DNA from: a bacterium | GTDB lineage: Bacteria; JAMCPX01 | Assembly: GCA_021815065.1 (NCBI GenBank) | Contig: JAKAHI010000001.1 | Coordinates: 1 to 28,605, forward strand | DNA: 28,605 bases | Direction of reading: 5' to 3' | Shown: in pieces, positions 1 through 6,214 of the stretch | Numbering within the stretch: the stretch's first letter is position 1 | How the letters are laid out: every line of letters starts with the position of its first letter | Program-made: the position numbers and the translations under genes | Notes under the pieces: generated by a model | Told to the model about the DNA's origin: nothing | What the model saw: the letters and a program-made list of their open reading frames with translations, nothing else | Databases searched by the model: none

Positions 1-1511
1 CTCGACGTACGCATGCAAAAGAGTTTCAGCGCCTCATCGGATGTTTTACGTATCTCTATACGGTCCTTTGCCCACAACTCATCAGGAGACATCCCTTGAA
101 GGACTTTCCCTTTTGATGGCACCCTATTAAGGATAGAAAGAATGAACTGGTCCATGAGCCGCACGTATTCATCCCATGCCATAATTTTACCTGTCTTGAT
201 TTCCTGTTCGAGTATTTCCGGTCGTTCAGTAACGTCGCCGCCCCGGTATCCCTGCTGATGTTTTGAGAACCATTCTTTGTTTTTAAGGAATGTGCGCTCA
301 ATGATTTTTGCCTGGGCATTATAAGGAAGGCTGAAATGAGGAAGGATGTTGAGGTTTGAAAGCATAGCGGTTGTTTTAGATTCATTGAGAGAAATTTTAG
401 TAAACCGCTGTCTCCCTCCGGCAAAATCCTTTGAGCGGTAGTCTTTGCCATTATCTATATATACATCCGTAGGCAGTCCGTGGGTTTTAACTGCATAATA
501 GAAACTCTGGAATATATGATCGGAATTCGGAGATTCTGCATGGTGCAGCCAGCCCAGCCACTTTTGCGATTTAAAATCACACCAGACGGTGATCCATGGG
601 AAGCAGACTTTCCCGGTTGGCAATTTAACCGCGACATCAACCTGGGCGTGGTCGGAAACATAACATTCTCCGGCTTTAATGGTTGAATAATCGCGCGGTA
701 TGTAGTTTGCAAACTTTCTATTCCACGCATCGTGGCCGTGACGCGCAAGATATACGGATTCTTTCGGCACCTCTCGTTCCAGACGCCTCAAAAAGGTGTA
801 TGGTGCCGGGAAATCGGAAGCGTTAAATGCCGCGTCGATGCTCTTGGCAAAGCCGAGCGTGTTATACCAGCAACTCTGTAAACTCGGAGAGCCTTCTTTG
901 AGGTATAGGCTTTTAAAATGTTCAAAATGAATATTCTGCACAACGGTTGCACCGGAATTTTTTCCATATCCAGGCCTCAGACCGGAAATCCCTTCATTGA
1001 GCCGTTTTTCTCGCATCTGAACAATCCTGCTGTACGATGCCTGTTCTGCCGGGTTGGCTTCATTCCACTGCACAGTAAACTGTTTCAATTCATTACCTAT
1101 CATGCCCGCACTGGCGTTTAAGATACGTGTCCACTTGTCCACATATTCTCTTTCCCAAGCCGCCAAGTTGGAATAGATGATTGCGTCAATCTCGGCATCA
1201 GGAAGTTGTTGTGGCAAAGAAGGGGCGAGGGTGTTGCTTCCCTGCGCCCCAGGGGTAACAGGCATATTCTCAGTTGCGGCGATTTGCCCATCTGCTTTCA
1301 GGCTATCATCCGAAACGGATTGTAAATATTGCGCACGTTCTTCCGGGGAAATATATTCATCGTATAGATCGATGCCGTATGCTTTACCTCCAAACCCCAC
1401 AATGCTTTTTACCGCCTTGCATTTGCCGTTTCTTATTGCCCTTAAAACATTACAACGATTTATGCCTTTTATCTCTGCAACCTGTGGGACGGTGAGACGG
1501 GTAGGATTCAT
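1..1511 (-). CDS. A: Mu-type DDE transposase (MuA homologue), C-terminus outside window
   Basis: This is the DDE recombinase that would cut and join the prophage ends during replicative transposition. The frame is open from ATG at 1509-1511 to the window edge, giving 503 residues; MuA has 663, so the missing part should be its C-terminal MuB/ClpX-contact region. The N-terminus (about residues 1-65) looks like a Mu-type winged-helix DNA-binding domain. The RNase H-like core has candidate catalytic residues D287 (in VSDHAQVD), D353 (YIDNGKDY) and E405 (KIIERTF). Their spacing of 66 and 52 residues is close to MuA D269/D336/E392. The start overlaps the upstream stop as ATGA, suggesting translational coupling. 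Residues about 84-98 come from a repeat shared with the upstream small gene (see 1219-1260). Confidence 0.93.
   Translation of the reverse strand, partial: MNPTRLTVPQVAEIKGINRCNVLRAIRNGKCKAVKSIVGFGGKAYGIDLYDEYISPEERAQYLQSVSDDSLKADGQIAATENMPVTPGAQGSNTLAPSLPQQLPDAEIDAIIYSNLAAWEREYVDKWTRILNASAGMIGNELKQFTVQWNEANPAEQASYSRIVQMREKRLNEGISGLRPGYGKNSGATVVQNIHFEHFKSLYLKEGSPSLQSCWYNTLGFAKSIDAAFNASDFPAPYTFLRRLEREVPKESVYLARHGHDAWNRKFANYIPRDYSTIKAGECYVSDHAQVDVAVKLPTGKVCFPWITVWCDFKSQKWLGWLHHAESPNSDHIFQSFYYAVKTHGLPTDVYIDNGKDYRSKDFAGGRQRFTKISLNESKTTAMLSNLNILPHFSLPYNAQAKIIERTFLKNKEWFSKHQQGYRGGDVTERPEILEQEIKTGKIMAWDEYVRLMDQFILSILNRVPSKGKVLQGMSPDELWAKDRIEIRKTSDEALKLFCMRTS
1219..1260. repeat. Dispersed repeat copy A, inside transposase gene
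   Basis: This 42-bp segment matches 1674-1715. Both begin with GAAGGGGCGAGGGT and end with CCCAGGGGTAACA, with a diverged centre. On the minus strand it is translated within the transposase as roughly VTPGAQGSNTLAPSL, in the linker between the N-terminal DNA-binding region and the catalytic core. Confidence 0.8.
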
Positions 1512-1738
1512 ATTATCCTCTTCTCATTATGCTCTACGCATTTTGTTAATATATTGATTGTCGGTGTTACAATCTTATCCCATTCCTTGGATGTAAAAAA
1601 TTCCCGACTATTTAAAAGAGCCTCTCTTGCGTCATAAACAAAATACAACGAAGGTGTGAGGGGGATAGTTAAAGAAGGGGCGAGGGTAATGCTTACCGCT
1701 ATCCCAGGGGTAACACGTCTGTTCTTCTTAGATTTCAT
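1508..1738 (-). CDS. Small early protein of unknown function (76 aa)
   Basis: I do not recognise this 76-residue protein. It starts at ATG 1738 and its TGA overlaps the transposase ATG as ATGA, so the two are probably translationally coupled. The N-terminus is basic (MKSKKNRR). Residues 9-23 (VTPGIAVSITLAPSL) are encoded by the repeat also present in the transposase, followed by the related TIPLTPSL. The rest (about 30-76) is a mixed charged segment that could form helices. A GGGAG element lies about 10 nt before the start. It could be a small transposition accessory or regulatory protein. The repeat-derived N-terminus also leaves open that the ancestral start was further downstream. Confidence 0.6.
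   Translation of the reverse strand: MKSKKNRRVTPGIAVSITLAPSLTIPLTPSLYFVYDAREALLNSREFFTSKEWDKIVTPTINILTKCVEHNEKRII
1674..1715. repeat. Dispersed repeat copy B, inside small early gene
   Basis: Second copy of the 42-bp repeat at 1219-1260, in the same orientation and translated in the same frame (VTPG...TLAPSL). Adjacent sequence (about 1654-1673) carries a further G-rich stretch encoding TIPLTPSL, so this copy may be a longer version of the element. Confidence 0.8.
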
Positions 1739-1741
1739 AAG

Positions 1742-1822
1742 CTATAAACTCCCTTTCAGAGCATTTTCTATAAGCTTTTTCTTTTTCGAGAGCTCTTTTA
1801 ATTGTTCGTAGGGACAGCACAT
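1742..1822 (-). CDS. Possible 26-aa early micro-protein
   Basis: A short frame of 26 codons plus stop (MCCPYEQLKELSKKKKLIENALKGSL). It has an AAGGAG Shine-Dalgarno 7 nt before its ATG, formed by the last codons of the upstream gene. It ends 3 nt before the next gene's ATG, so it exactly fills the gap in the leftward early operon. The product is lysine-rich and helical in character with an N-terminal CC pair. Position and ribosome binding site support translation; no homology can be claimed. Confidence 0.45.
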   Translation of the reverse strand: MCCPYEQLKELSKKKKLIENALKGSL

Positions 1823-1826
1823 CTAT

Positions 1827-2159
1827 TTACTCCTTGTCATTCTGAAAATATTCGCATGTTTTGCAGTCTCGGTGATTATGACAATCCATATGTGGGGCTG
1901 GGGTTAAAAGGGGATCTTCGTATTCTTTGCAGTAGGAAGGCACTTCAGGGTATACATAAGCCTTTAAAAAATAATTAGCATCTGAGGATGTGCCTTTGAT
2001 TGTTATTTTATACACATCCGAAGGAAACTTTTTAAAGAGTTTTTTTATACCGAAAGTCAGAACACTTCTGCGAACTACAGTGCCCCGTAAAGCATCTTCA
2101 ATGTCTGTTTTTTTGGATGATTCATATTTTACATTCTCAACAATTATTTTTCTTCCCAT
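1827..2159 (-). CDS. Early protein with Cys/His cluster (possible zinc site), 110 aa
   Basis: Unrecognised protein between the Ner-like gene and the transposase. The start at ATG 2159 is well supported by AGGAGGT 8 nt upstream. The N-terminal two thirds (about 1-70) read as a compact alpha/beta domain. The C-terminus holds C77, H90, C93, H94, H96, C99 and C102, which could bind one zinc ion. The first gene of the operon (Ner-like) ends 15 nt upstream and the micro-ORF begins 5 nt downstream, so it should be expressed early. A nucleic-acid-binding or host-takeover role fits the position but is inference. Confidence 0.7.
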   Translation of the reverse strand: MGRKIIVENVKYESSKKTDIEDALRGTVVRRSVLTFGIKKLFKKFPSDVYKITIKGTSSDANYFLKAYVYPEVPSYCKEYEDPLLTPAPHMDCHNHRDCKTCEYFQNDKE

Positions 2160-2174
2160 ACCTGTTACCTCCTT

Positions 2175-2381
2175 TTATTTTTCATCTTTCCAAATTTTGC
2201 GATAGGGAATATTGAGCGAGGATGCTATGGCAGTGCGAAGTCTTCTGCTTTTTATTAATCCATGGATTGTTTGTGTTATGGCAGACCTGTTAACCTTAAC
2301 CCTACGTGCAATTTCCGCCGCCGAGATGTCCTTACGTATCATTTGTATCTTTATTTTCTTTATGCTATTTATACTTAACAT
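2175..2381 (-). CDS. Ner-like helix-turn-helix regulator
   Basis: This 68-residue basic protein contains a helix-turn-helix at about residues 20-45 (ISAAEIARRVKVNRSAITQT). It is followed by a third helix and a C-terminal LNIPYRKIW, resembling the Ner/Nlp family, which ends with a similar P-x-x-IW pattern. In Mu, Ner is the first gene of the early operon and represses both the early promoter and the repressor promoter. Here it is likewise the first gene, divergent from the repressor and leading toward the transposase. A weak AGGAA precedes ATG 2381. It could instead be a Cro/Cox-like protein; either way it is probably the lytic-side regulator of this switch. Confidence 0.82.
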   Translation of the reverse strand: MLSINSIKKIKIQMIRKDISAAEIARRVKVNRSAITQTIHGLIKSRRLRTAIASSLNIPYRKIWKDEK

Positions 2382-2454
2382 GATAATTCCTGCTGGTTAT
2401 ATATGTGCCATATTGTATATATATTTGTCAAGAACTATTTAAGGGGTTATATTT
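2382..2454. promoter_or_regulatory. Divergent early/repressor promoter region
   Basis: This 73-bp AT-rich gap separates the leftward Ner-like gene from the rightward repressor and must contain both promoters. On the minus strand there is a perfect -35 hexamer TTGACA (2431-2426), but I cannot place a convincing -10 at 17 nt; the following sequence is alternating A/T. On the plus strand TTAACA (2375-2380) with TTATAT (2397-2402) at 16 nt is a possible repressor promoter. Overlap of the signals suggests mutual exclusion. Confidence 0.65.
2401..2413. promoter_or_regulatory. Candidate repressor/Ner operator palindrome
   Basis: ATATG-TGC-CATAT is a perfect 5+5 dyad centred in the divergent region, between the -35 of the leftward promoter and the Ner-like start. 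A dimeric helix-turn-helix protein bound here would affect both promoters. No second identical copy was found in the gap. Confidence 0.4.
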
Positions 2455-3129
2455 ATGACTGAAAATAAGGCCATTAATGAGAAAAGTCTGGCTTTCAGAT
2501 TACGTGTAGCGCGATACATGAGACATATCGGGCAAACTGAATTAGCTGAAAAATTAGGTATAACCTATACGACTTTGAGTAGGTATGAGCAAGGACACCG
2601 CGTTCCGCCGGCAAATTTAATAGAGCGCATTGCTAAAGAGCTTAAAGTTGAACCCGGCTGGTTATTCGCCGGCGAGAGTGAAAGAGAAAGGTATGTTAAG
2701 GAAAACTTTGAAGATGAAGGATATGTTTTTATTAGGAAAGTAGCAGGTAAAAGTTCGGCTGGCCCGGGGCGTTTCGCCGACAATATTATTGAATCCCGAT
2801 TTGCTTTCAAACGTGATTGGATCCAACGTAGGGGCAATCCAGAACATATGCTCTTGATTGCAGTGGAAGGGGATAGCATGAATCCTACTCTGCAAACATC
2901 AGACTTTATTTTGGTAAATTGCGATCGAAATAAGATAGAACCTAATGGCGGCATCTACGCGATTGCAATTGATGACCATATTATGGTAAAGAGGCTACAG
3001 GTACTTTGGTCAGCGAAGAAGGTGCAGGTTATTAGTGATAATCCAAAATACAAAACGTTTGAGATTGAGGAGAATAAAATTAACATCAATGGGAAGGTCA
3101 TCTGGGTTGGGCATGAGATAGATAAATAA
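2455..3129 (+). CDS. Lysogeny repressor, XRE helix-turn-helix plus S24 (LexA-like) peptidase
   Basis: This protein keeps the prophage silent and can be inactivated by RecA-stimulated self-cleavage. Residues about 14-70 are an XRE-type helix-turn-helix (GQTELAEKLGITYTTLSRYEQG). The C-terminal S24 domain (about 90-220) has the catalytic serine S141 in GDSMNPTL and the lysine K179 in IMVKRLQ. Candidate Ala-Gly cleavage sites are A97-G98 and A102-G103. At 224 residues it is the usual size for a phage CI/LexA-type repressor. This differs from the Mu c repressor, which is not of this class, so induction by DNA damage is expected. AAGGGG precedes ATG 2455 by 8 nt. The membrane protein gene follows 13 nt downstream and is probably cotranscribed. 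Confidence 0.93.
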   Translation: MTENKAINEKSLAFRLRVARYMRHIGQTELAEKLGITYTTLSRYEQGHRVPPANLIERIAKELKVEPGWLFAGESERERYVKENFEDEGYVFIRKVAGKSSAGPGRFADNIIESRFAFKRDWIQRRGNPEHMLLIAVEGDSMNPTLQTSDFILVNCDRNKIEPNGGIYAIAIDDHIMVKRLQVLWSAKKVQVISDNPKYKTFEIEENKININGKVIWVGHEIDK

Positions 3130-3142
3130 GAGGAGGGAACTC

Positions 3143-3838
3143 ATGGGAACAGTGATGTTATTAATTGTAATAGGAACATCCCTTTGGGTGTTATATGACG
3201 CCAAAAAAATCGGCGTTAAGAAAGGTCAAATAAAAGGTCTCGCAAATATGGGACCATGGGGATGGTTTTTTGCCACACTTCTCATTTGGATTGTCGGCTT
3301 TCCCCTCTACATAACAAAAAGAGGAGAATTTAAAAAAGTGAATAGCGTCTTTACGAGACCATCCACTATGCAGACAAGCGTCGGGATGAAAGTTCTTAAA
3401 GGTTTTGGACTCTTTGCGGGCATAATTGCTGCTGTAGTTGTAATAACCGCAATAGCAGCATGGTGGAACAATCAAAATTCCGTACCAAGCAATTCAGCGC
3501 CGACTATCGCCGATACCACGCCTGTAATAAAAACAAGTGCCCTTAAAATTCTTACAGATTATCATGCGAACGAGATTGCAGCTGACGAAAAATATAAAAA
3601 CAAAATAGTTCAGATTTCAGGTTATATTTACAGTATAGAAAAGGATATGCTTAATAAACCATTTTTAACTATAGGGGTAGGAGAAGCGGATGAAGCATAT
3701 TTTGTTCACGCATCTTTTAATAATAAATATCAGTCATTGCTTGCAAGACTACAAAGAGGGCAAAAAATTATAATAAAATGCACAATCAATGGATTAATAT
3801 TGGGGGATGTTCAGGGAGAAGATTGTTCCATCCCCTAA
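3143..3838 (+). CDS. Membrane-anchored protein with tRNA_anti-like OB-fold domain
   Basis: This 231-residue protein has three hydrophobic segments (about residues 3-17, 39-57 and 90-108). A soluble C-terminal domain (about 135-230) follows. The pattern ADEKYKNKIVQISGYI ... GQKIIIKCTINGLILGDV ... EDC is typical of the OB-fold family called tRNA_anti-like, often found in small envelope proteins. It sits 13 nt after the repressor with a strong GAGGAGGG ribosome binding site, so it should be made in the lysogen. That makes it a candidate lysogenic-conversion or superinfection-exclusion factor; this role is inference. Its stop (3836-3838) overlaps the stop of the convergent head gene, leaving no room for a terminator. 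Confidence 0.75.
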   Translation: MGTVMLLIVIGTSLWVLYDAKKIGVKKGQIKGLANMGPWGWFFATLLIWIVGFPLYITKRGEFKKVNSVFTRPSTMQTSVGMKVLKGFGLFAGIIAAVVVITAIAAWWNNQNSVPSNSAPTIADTTPVIKTSALKILTDYHANEIAADEKYKNKIVQISGYIYSIEKDMLNKPFLTIGVGEADEAYFVHASFNNKYQSLLARLQRGQKIIIKCTINGLILGDVQGEDCSIP

Positions 3839-4290
3839 TCCACTTTTAACGATGCTTCAATAGCCTCTATAATCTCGTTTAAATCGTCATTATCCAGGGC
3901 GAGGAAGGGACGCGCAGGAATGCGGGCACTCTGGTTTCTGCCGGCCAGTCCTCCGAACTGTTGGATAGCCGCCTGAACTTTATTTGTTCCTACCGATGCA
4001 TTATTGGCATCGTATTCAGCGGTCGGAGAAGAAGCAAGTGAGCCGGTGCGCCGGAGTATTTGTCCAGGCCAGTGACCTTGTTTTTCCCGTTGCTTAATTG
4101 TTGAGAGCGCAAGAGGCTGCCAGTGGTCCGGGCGCCCTTCCTTTTCAAAATTCTCTTCCACCGCATCCGCCATGATGCCGGAGATCTTGCGCATGACGGG
4201 CGTCATGTCCTTGCCTGTTGCCTCCAGCTGCTTGAGGAGCTTCACAACCGCACGGTCGTCAATGTGTACGTATATGGAAGATTCACTCAT
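3835..4290 (-). CDS. G: Phage virion morphogenesis protein (Mu G-like)
   Basis: This 151-residue protein matches the virion morphogenesis (gpG/P2 S-like) family, which acts in head-tail joining. The N-terminal helical region is followed by the family hallmarks (ADAVEENFEKEGRP, the W of HWQPLALST, ILRRTGSL) and a C-terminal IPARPFLAL. It is the last gene of the leftward packaging operon and follows the F-like gene, as G follows F in Mu. ATG 4290 is preceded by a GA-rich stretch and a GGGG element rather than a strong ribosome binding site. Its stop overlaps the stop of the repressor operon on the other strand. Confidence 0.9.
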   Translation of the reverse strand: MSESSIYVHIDDRAVVKLLKQLEATGKDMTPVMRKISGIMADAVEENFEKEGRPDHWQPLALSTIKQREKQGHWPGQILRRTGSLASSPTAEYDANNASVGTNKVQAAIQQFGGLAGRNQSARIPARPFLALDNDDLNEIIEAIEASLKVD

Positions 4291-4310
4291 AATACACCCC
4301 GTCCTTCAAC

Positions 4311-4330
4311 CCCCTCTCTTTTTAGAGGGG
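4311..4330. repeat. GC-tract hairpin between F-like and G-like genes
   Basis: CCCCTCT and AGAGGGG form a perfect 7-bp stem with a 6-nt loop. It belongs to the same type of C/G-tract palindromes as 5702-5730 and 6131-6210. It could be an mRNA processing or stability element of the leftward operon. On the minus strand the loop side is A-rich and there is no U tract, so it is a poor intrinsic terminator. Confidence 0.6.
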
Positions 4331-4348
4331 AAAAGAATAGGATGTTTC

Positions 4349-5695
4349 TTAAAGTGTTTTTTTGTTCTTCGGCCACAATAACGTCCCGGTCCTTTGTTTA
4401 TCGAGATCATCTAAGTTTTTAGGATTATAGGTCGTTGTTCCCTGCCATGTACCGTCTATGTTATCGAATACCGCAAAGCCGCCGATTTTTCCTGTCTCTG
4501 TTTTATATATGCCGATATAGCGTTTACACAATTGCTGCTTTCCGTCTTTACCTTCAACCCATGTAATCCATATTTCCGTAGGATGCTGGATCGTATCTGC
4601 GAGCATCGGCAAATACTGATCATGATCTGCTTTTAATGCTTTTGCCGCACCCTTGGCGCTGTCTTTGAAGAGGTCTCCCGAGATTACCATCGGGTCACCG
4701 ATTGCATCGGTAAATATGGCCGGCTTTTCAAGTGTTGCGCCAAACTTGGCGAGGAATAAACTTACGTAAGCATCTTTCTCCCGGTCACCTATCTGGTGGG
4801 ATGGAAAAGTCAAAGCAGGAGTAAGTATCCGAACGGGCAGATCGCCGATTGCCGGCTTTTTGTATGTGATGCCGCCGATTTCTTTATACGGGGCGGTGCT
4901 TGGCTTTAATGTCAGCGGATTCGTATCGTCTGCACCCGGGCAATAACTCCAGCCTTTGTCCGGAGCGATGTCCATGCCGGTAACAGGATCATGGTATGTT
5001 GTTACAGGGACCATCTCGTTTGTGGAGTTATTCAGCGGTTCATAGGTTGTCGTGAGTTTTCCCTGTGAGGATTCTACCGGCGCGCCGGAGCGTTTCAATG
5101 CAGTTTCGCTCAGGGTCCGCACCCTGCAACGACAATTAAATCCATTCGGAGGGTAGTGTGTTTTCCAGAAAGGATCGTCGCTTCTAAAAACCTTTCCGTT
5201 CAATGCGGCATGTGCCGGGCGCGTCTTCGCATCCATAACCGCAACATATTCCCAGTACGGTCTGTCTGCCACCATATCCATCTGCTGTTTATATCTGCCC
5301 GCCATGTATGCGGTCTGCATATTCGTCTGGTAGATCGTGTTGAGCCGCGCCGGGCTGCCCAGTTGCACTTCAGTCGCACCTTGGGTCTTCCCGGTGGGCC
5401 CCGTGGTGCCTACGAGCTTTCTTCCCCACCAGCCTTTTGCCTGGAGTTTTGGTGTCAGGTCTTTTTTAAATTGTTGGAATGTTTGTCCATCGGTTAATGA
5501 TTTTTGCACTGCATCATGGATGTCCTGCAGCACATCCATCCGCATAGCTTTTGCAACCGTAAAAGCCTTATTATGCGCATCCTGCCACACGTCGTGCCAG
5601 TCCCATGAGAAGGCATATCCTTTTGATTTAAAGTATTCGATTGCCTTCTCTGGCGCGAGGCCGATGGCATAATTGAGGTCAACAGGCTTAGGCAC
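4349..5695 (-). CDS. F: Minor head protein (Mu F/SPP1 gp7-like) fused to PBECR-type nuclease domain
   Basis: Residues about 40-200 form the head morphogenesis domain of the SPP1 gp7/Mu F family. It ends in the signature AKTRPAHAALNGKVF ... PPNGFNCRCRVRTL (155-195). Proteins of this family sit at the portal and may enter the cell with DNA. After a linker, residues about 300-442 resemble the phage Barnase-EndoU-ColicinE5/D-RelE-like nuclease family (PBECR). Matching patterns are YLPMLADTIQHPTEIWITW, KRYIGIY, GGFAVFDN, TTYNPKNL and DKQRTGTLL. The start is GTG at 5693-5695, with AAGGGGG six bases upstream supplied by a GC-tract repeat. The nuclease assignment comes from remembered family patterns, not a search; the catalytic set is unverified. 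Confidence 0.9.
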   Translation of the reverse strand: MPKPVDLNYAIGLAPEKAIEYFKSKGYAFSWDWHDVWQDAHNKAFTVAKAMRMDVLQDIHDAVQKSLTDGQTFQQFKKDLTPKLQAKGWWGRKLVGTTGPTGKTQGATEVQLGSPARLNTIYQTNMQTAYMAGRYKQQMDMVADRPYWEYVAVMDAKTRPAHAALNGKVFRSDDPFWKTHYPPNGFNCRCRVRTLSETALKRSGAPVESSQGKLTTTYEPLNNSTNEMVPVTTYHDPVTGMDIAPDKGWSYCPGADDTNPLTLKPSTAPYKEIGGITYKKPAIGDLPVRILTPALTFPSHQIGDREKDAYVSLFLAKFGATLEKPAIFTDAIGDPMVISGDLFKDSAKGAAKALKADHDQYLPMLADTIQHPTEIWITWVEGKDGKQQLCKRYIGIYKTETGKIGGFAVFDNIDGTWQGTTTYNPKNLDDLDKQRTGTLLWPKNKKTL

Positions 5696-5701
5696 AGATA
5701 A

Positions 5702-5730
5702 CCCCCTTAATCCCCCTTATCAGAGGGAGA
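5702..5730. repeat. GC-tract repeat in the F-like upstream gap
   Basis: The 38-bp gap between the membrane protein and the F-like gene is made of C-tract sequence (CCCCCTTAATCCCCCTTATC then AGAGGGAG). It is closely related to the larger repeat at 6131-6210. On the minus strand it supplies the Shine-Dalgarno-like AAGGGGG for the GTG start of the F-like gene. Confidence 0.6.
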
Positions 5731-5733
5731 TAA

Positions 5734-6111
5734 TTAGGAGATGTCTTTGTCACCGGCGGCCTTGGATTTGAGGTAAGGGTAAATGAATATGTAGTCTATA
5801 AACACAGCAACCAGAAACCCGATCAGAGCGGCAAAGAAATTGTGCCAGTATAAACTTGCCAGCACAAACGCCCACGGGCCGAGAAAAAATATCACCCCGA
5901 ATGCGATCCAGTACATTAACGGCCTGAGAATAAAAGCCATTCCGGTATCGAGAATATCGGCGATCTCCGGGTGTGCAGGCCGGAGTTTGGTTTTTATGTA
6001 GACATATTCATTGAGAGTCTTCCCGGAAATGTCTTCAATGAACCTGGCCATTATTTCCAGCCAGACGCCGCGCCATGCGGCTGTGCAGAATGTGAGAATT
6101 TTTTTAAACAT
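5734..6111 (-). CDS. Small membrane protein inside packaging operon (unknown)
   Basis: This 125-residue protein has an amphipathic N-terminal half and two strongly hydrophobic segments at about residues 63-86 and 90-112. It ends in a lysine-rich cytoplasmic-looking tail. ATG 6111 is preceded by AAGGAGAT at good spacing. It lies between the portal and F-like genes, where Mu has no membrane protein. GC-tract repeats flank it on both sides, which suggests later insertion. Possible roles include an extra holin-like protein, a membrane adaptor for head assembly or a superinfection factor; none can be chosen from the sequence. Confidence 0.7.
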   Translation of the reverse strand: MFKKILTFCTAAWRGVWLEIMARFIEDISGKTLNEYVYIKTKLRPAHPEIADILDTGMAFILRPLMYWIAFGVIFFLGPWAFVLASLYWHNFFAALIGFLVAVFIDYIFIYPYLKSKAAGDKDIS

Positions 6112-6130
6112 AATTTATCTCCTTTTTTTT

Positions 6131-6210
6131 AAATCCCCCTTCATCCCCCTTTTCCAAAGGGGAAAGTTCAAAGTTCCCCTCTTTGATAAAGCGGGGATAG
6201 GGGAGATTTT
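6131..6210. repeat. Long composite GC-tract inverted repeat
   Basis: The 80-bp element between the portal and membrane protein genes starts AAATCCCCCTTCATCCCCC and ends GGGGATAGGGGAGATTT. The outer arms are mutually complementary, and an internal hairpin forms from CCTTTTCC/GGGGAAA-type arms. This is the fullest copy of the palindromic family in the window. It resembles intergenic palindromes that I remember as abundant in anaerobic deltaproteobacterial and Nitrospirota chromosomes. It probably came from the host genome. Confidence 0.75.
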
Positions 6211-6214
6211 AGAT

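Noticed and set aside
56..451. Minus-strand open frame of 131 codons (and another at 455-748)
   Set aside because: They are in a different frame within the transposase, whose own frame is continuous from 1511 to the window edge and carries catalytic motifs.
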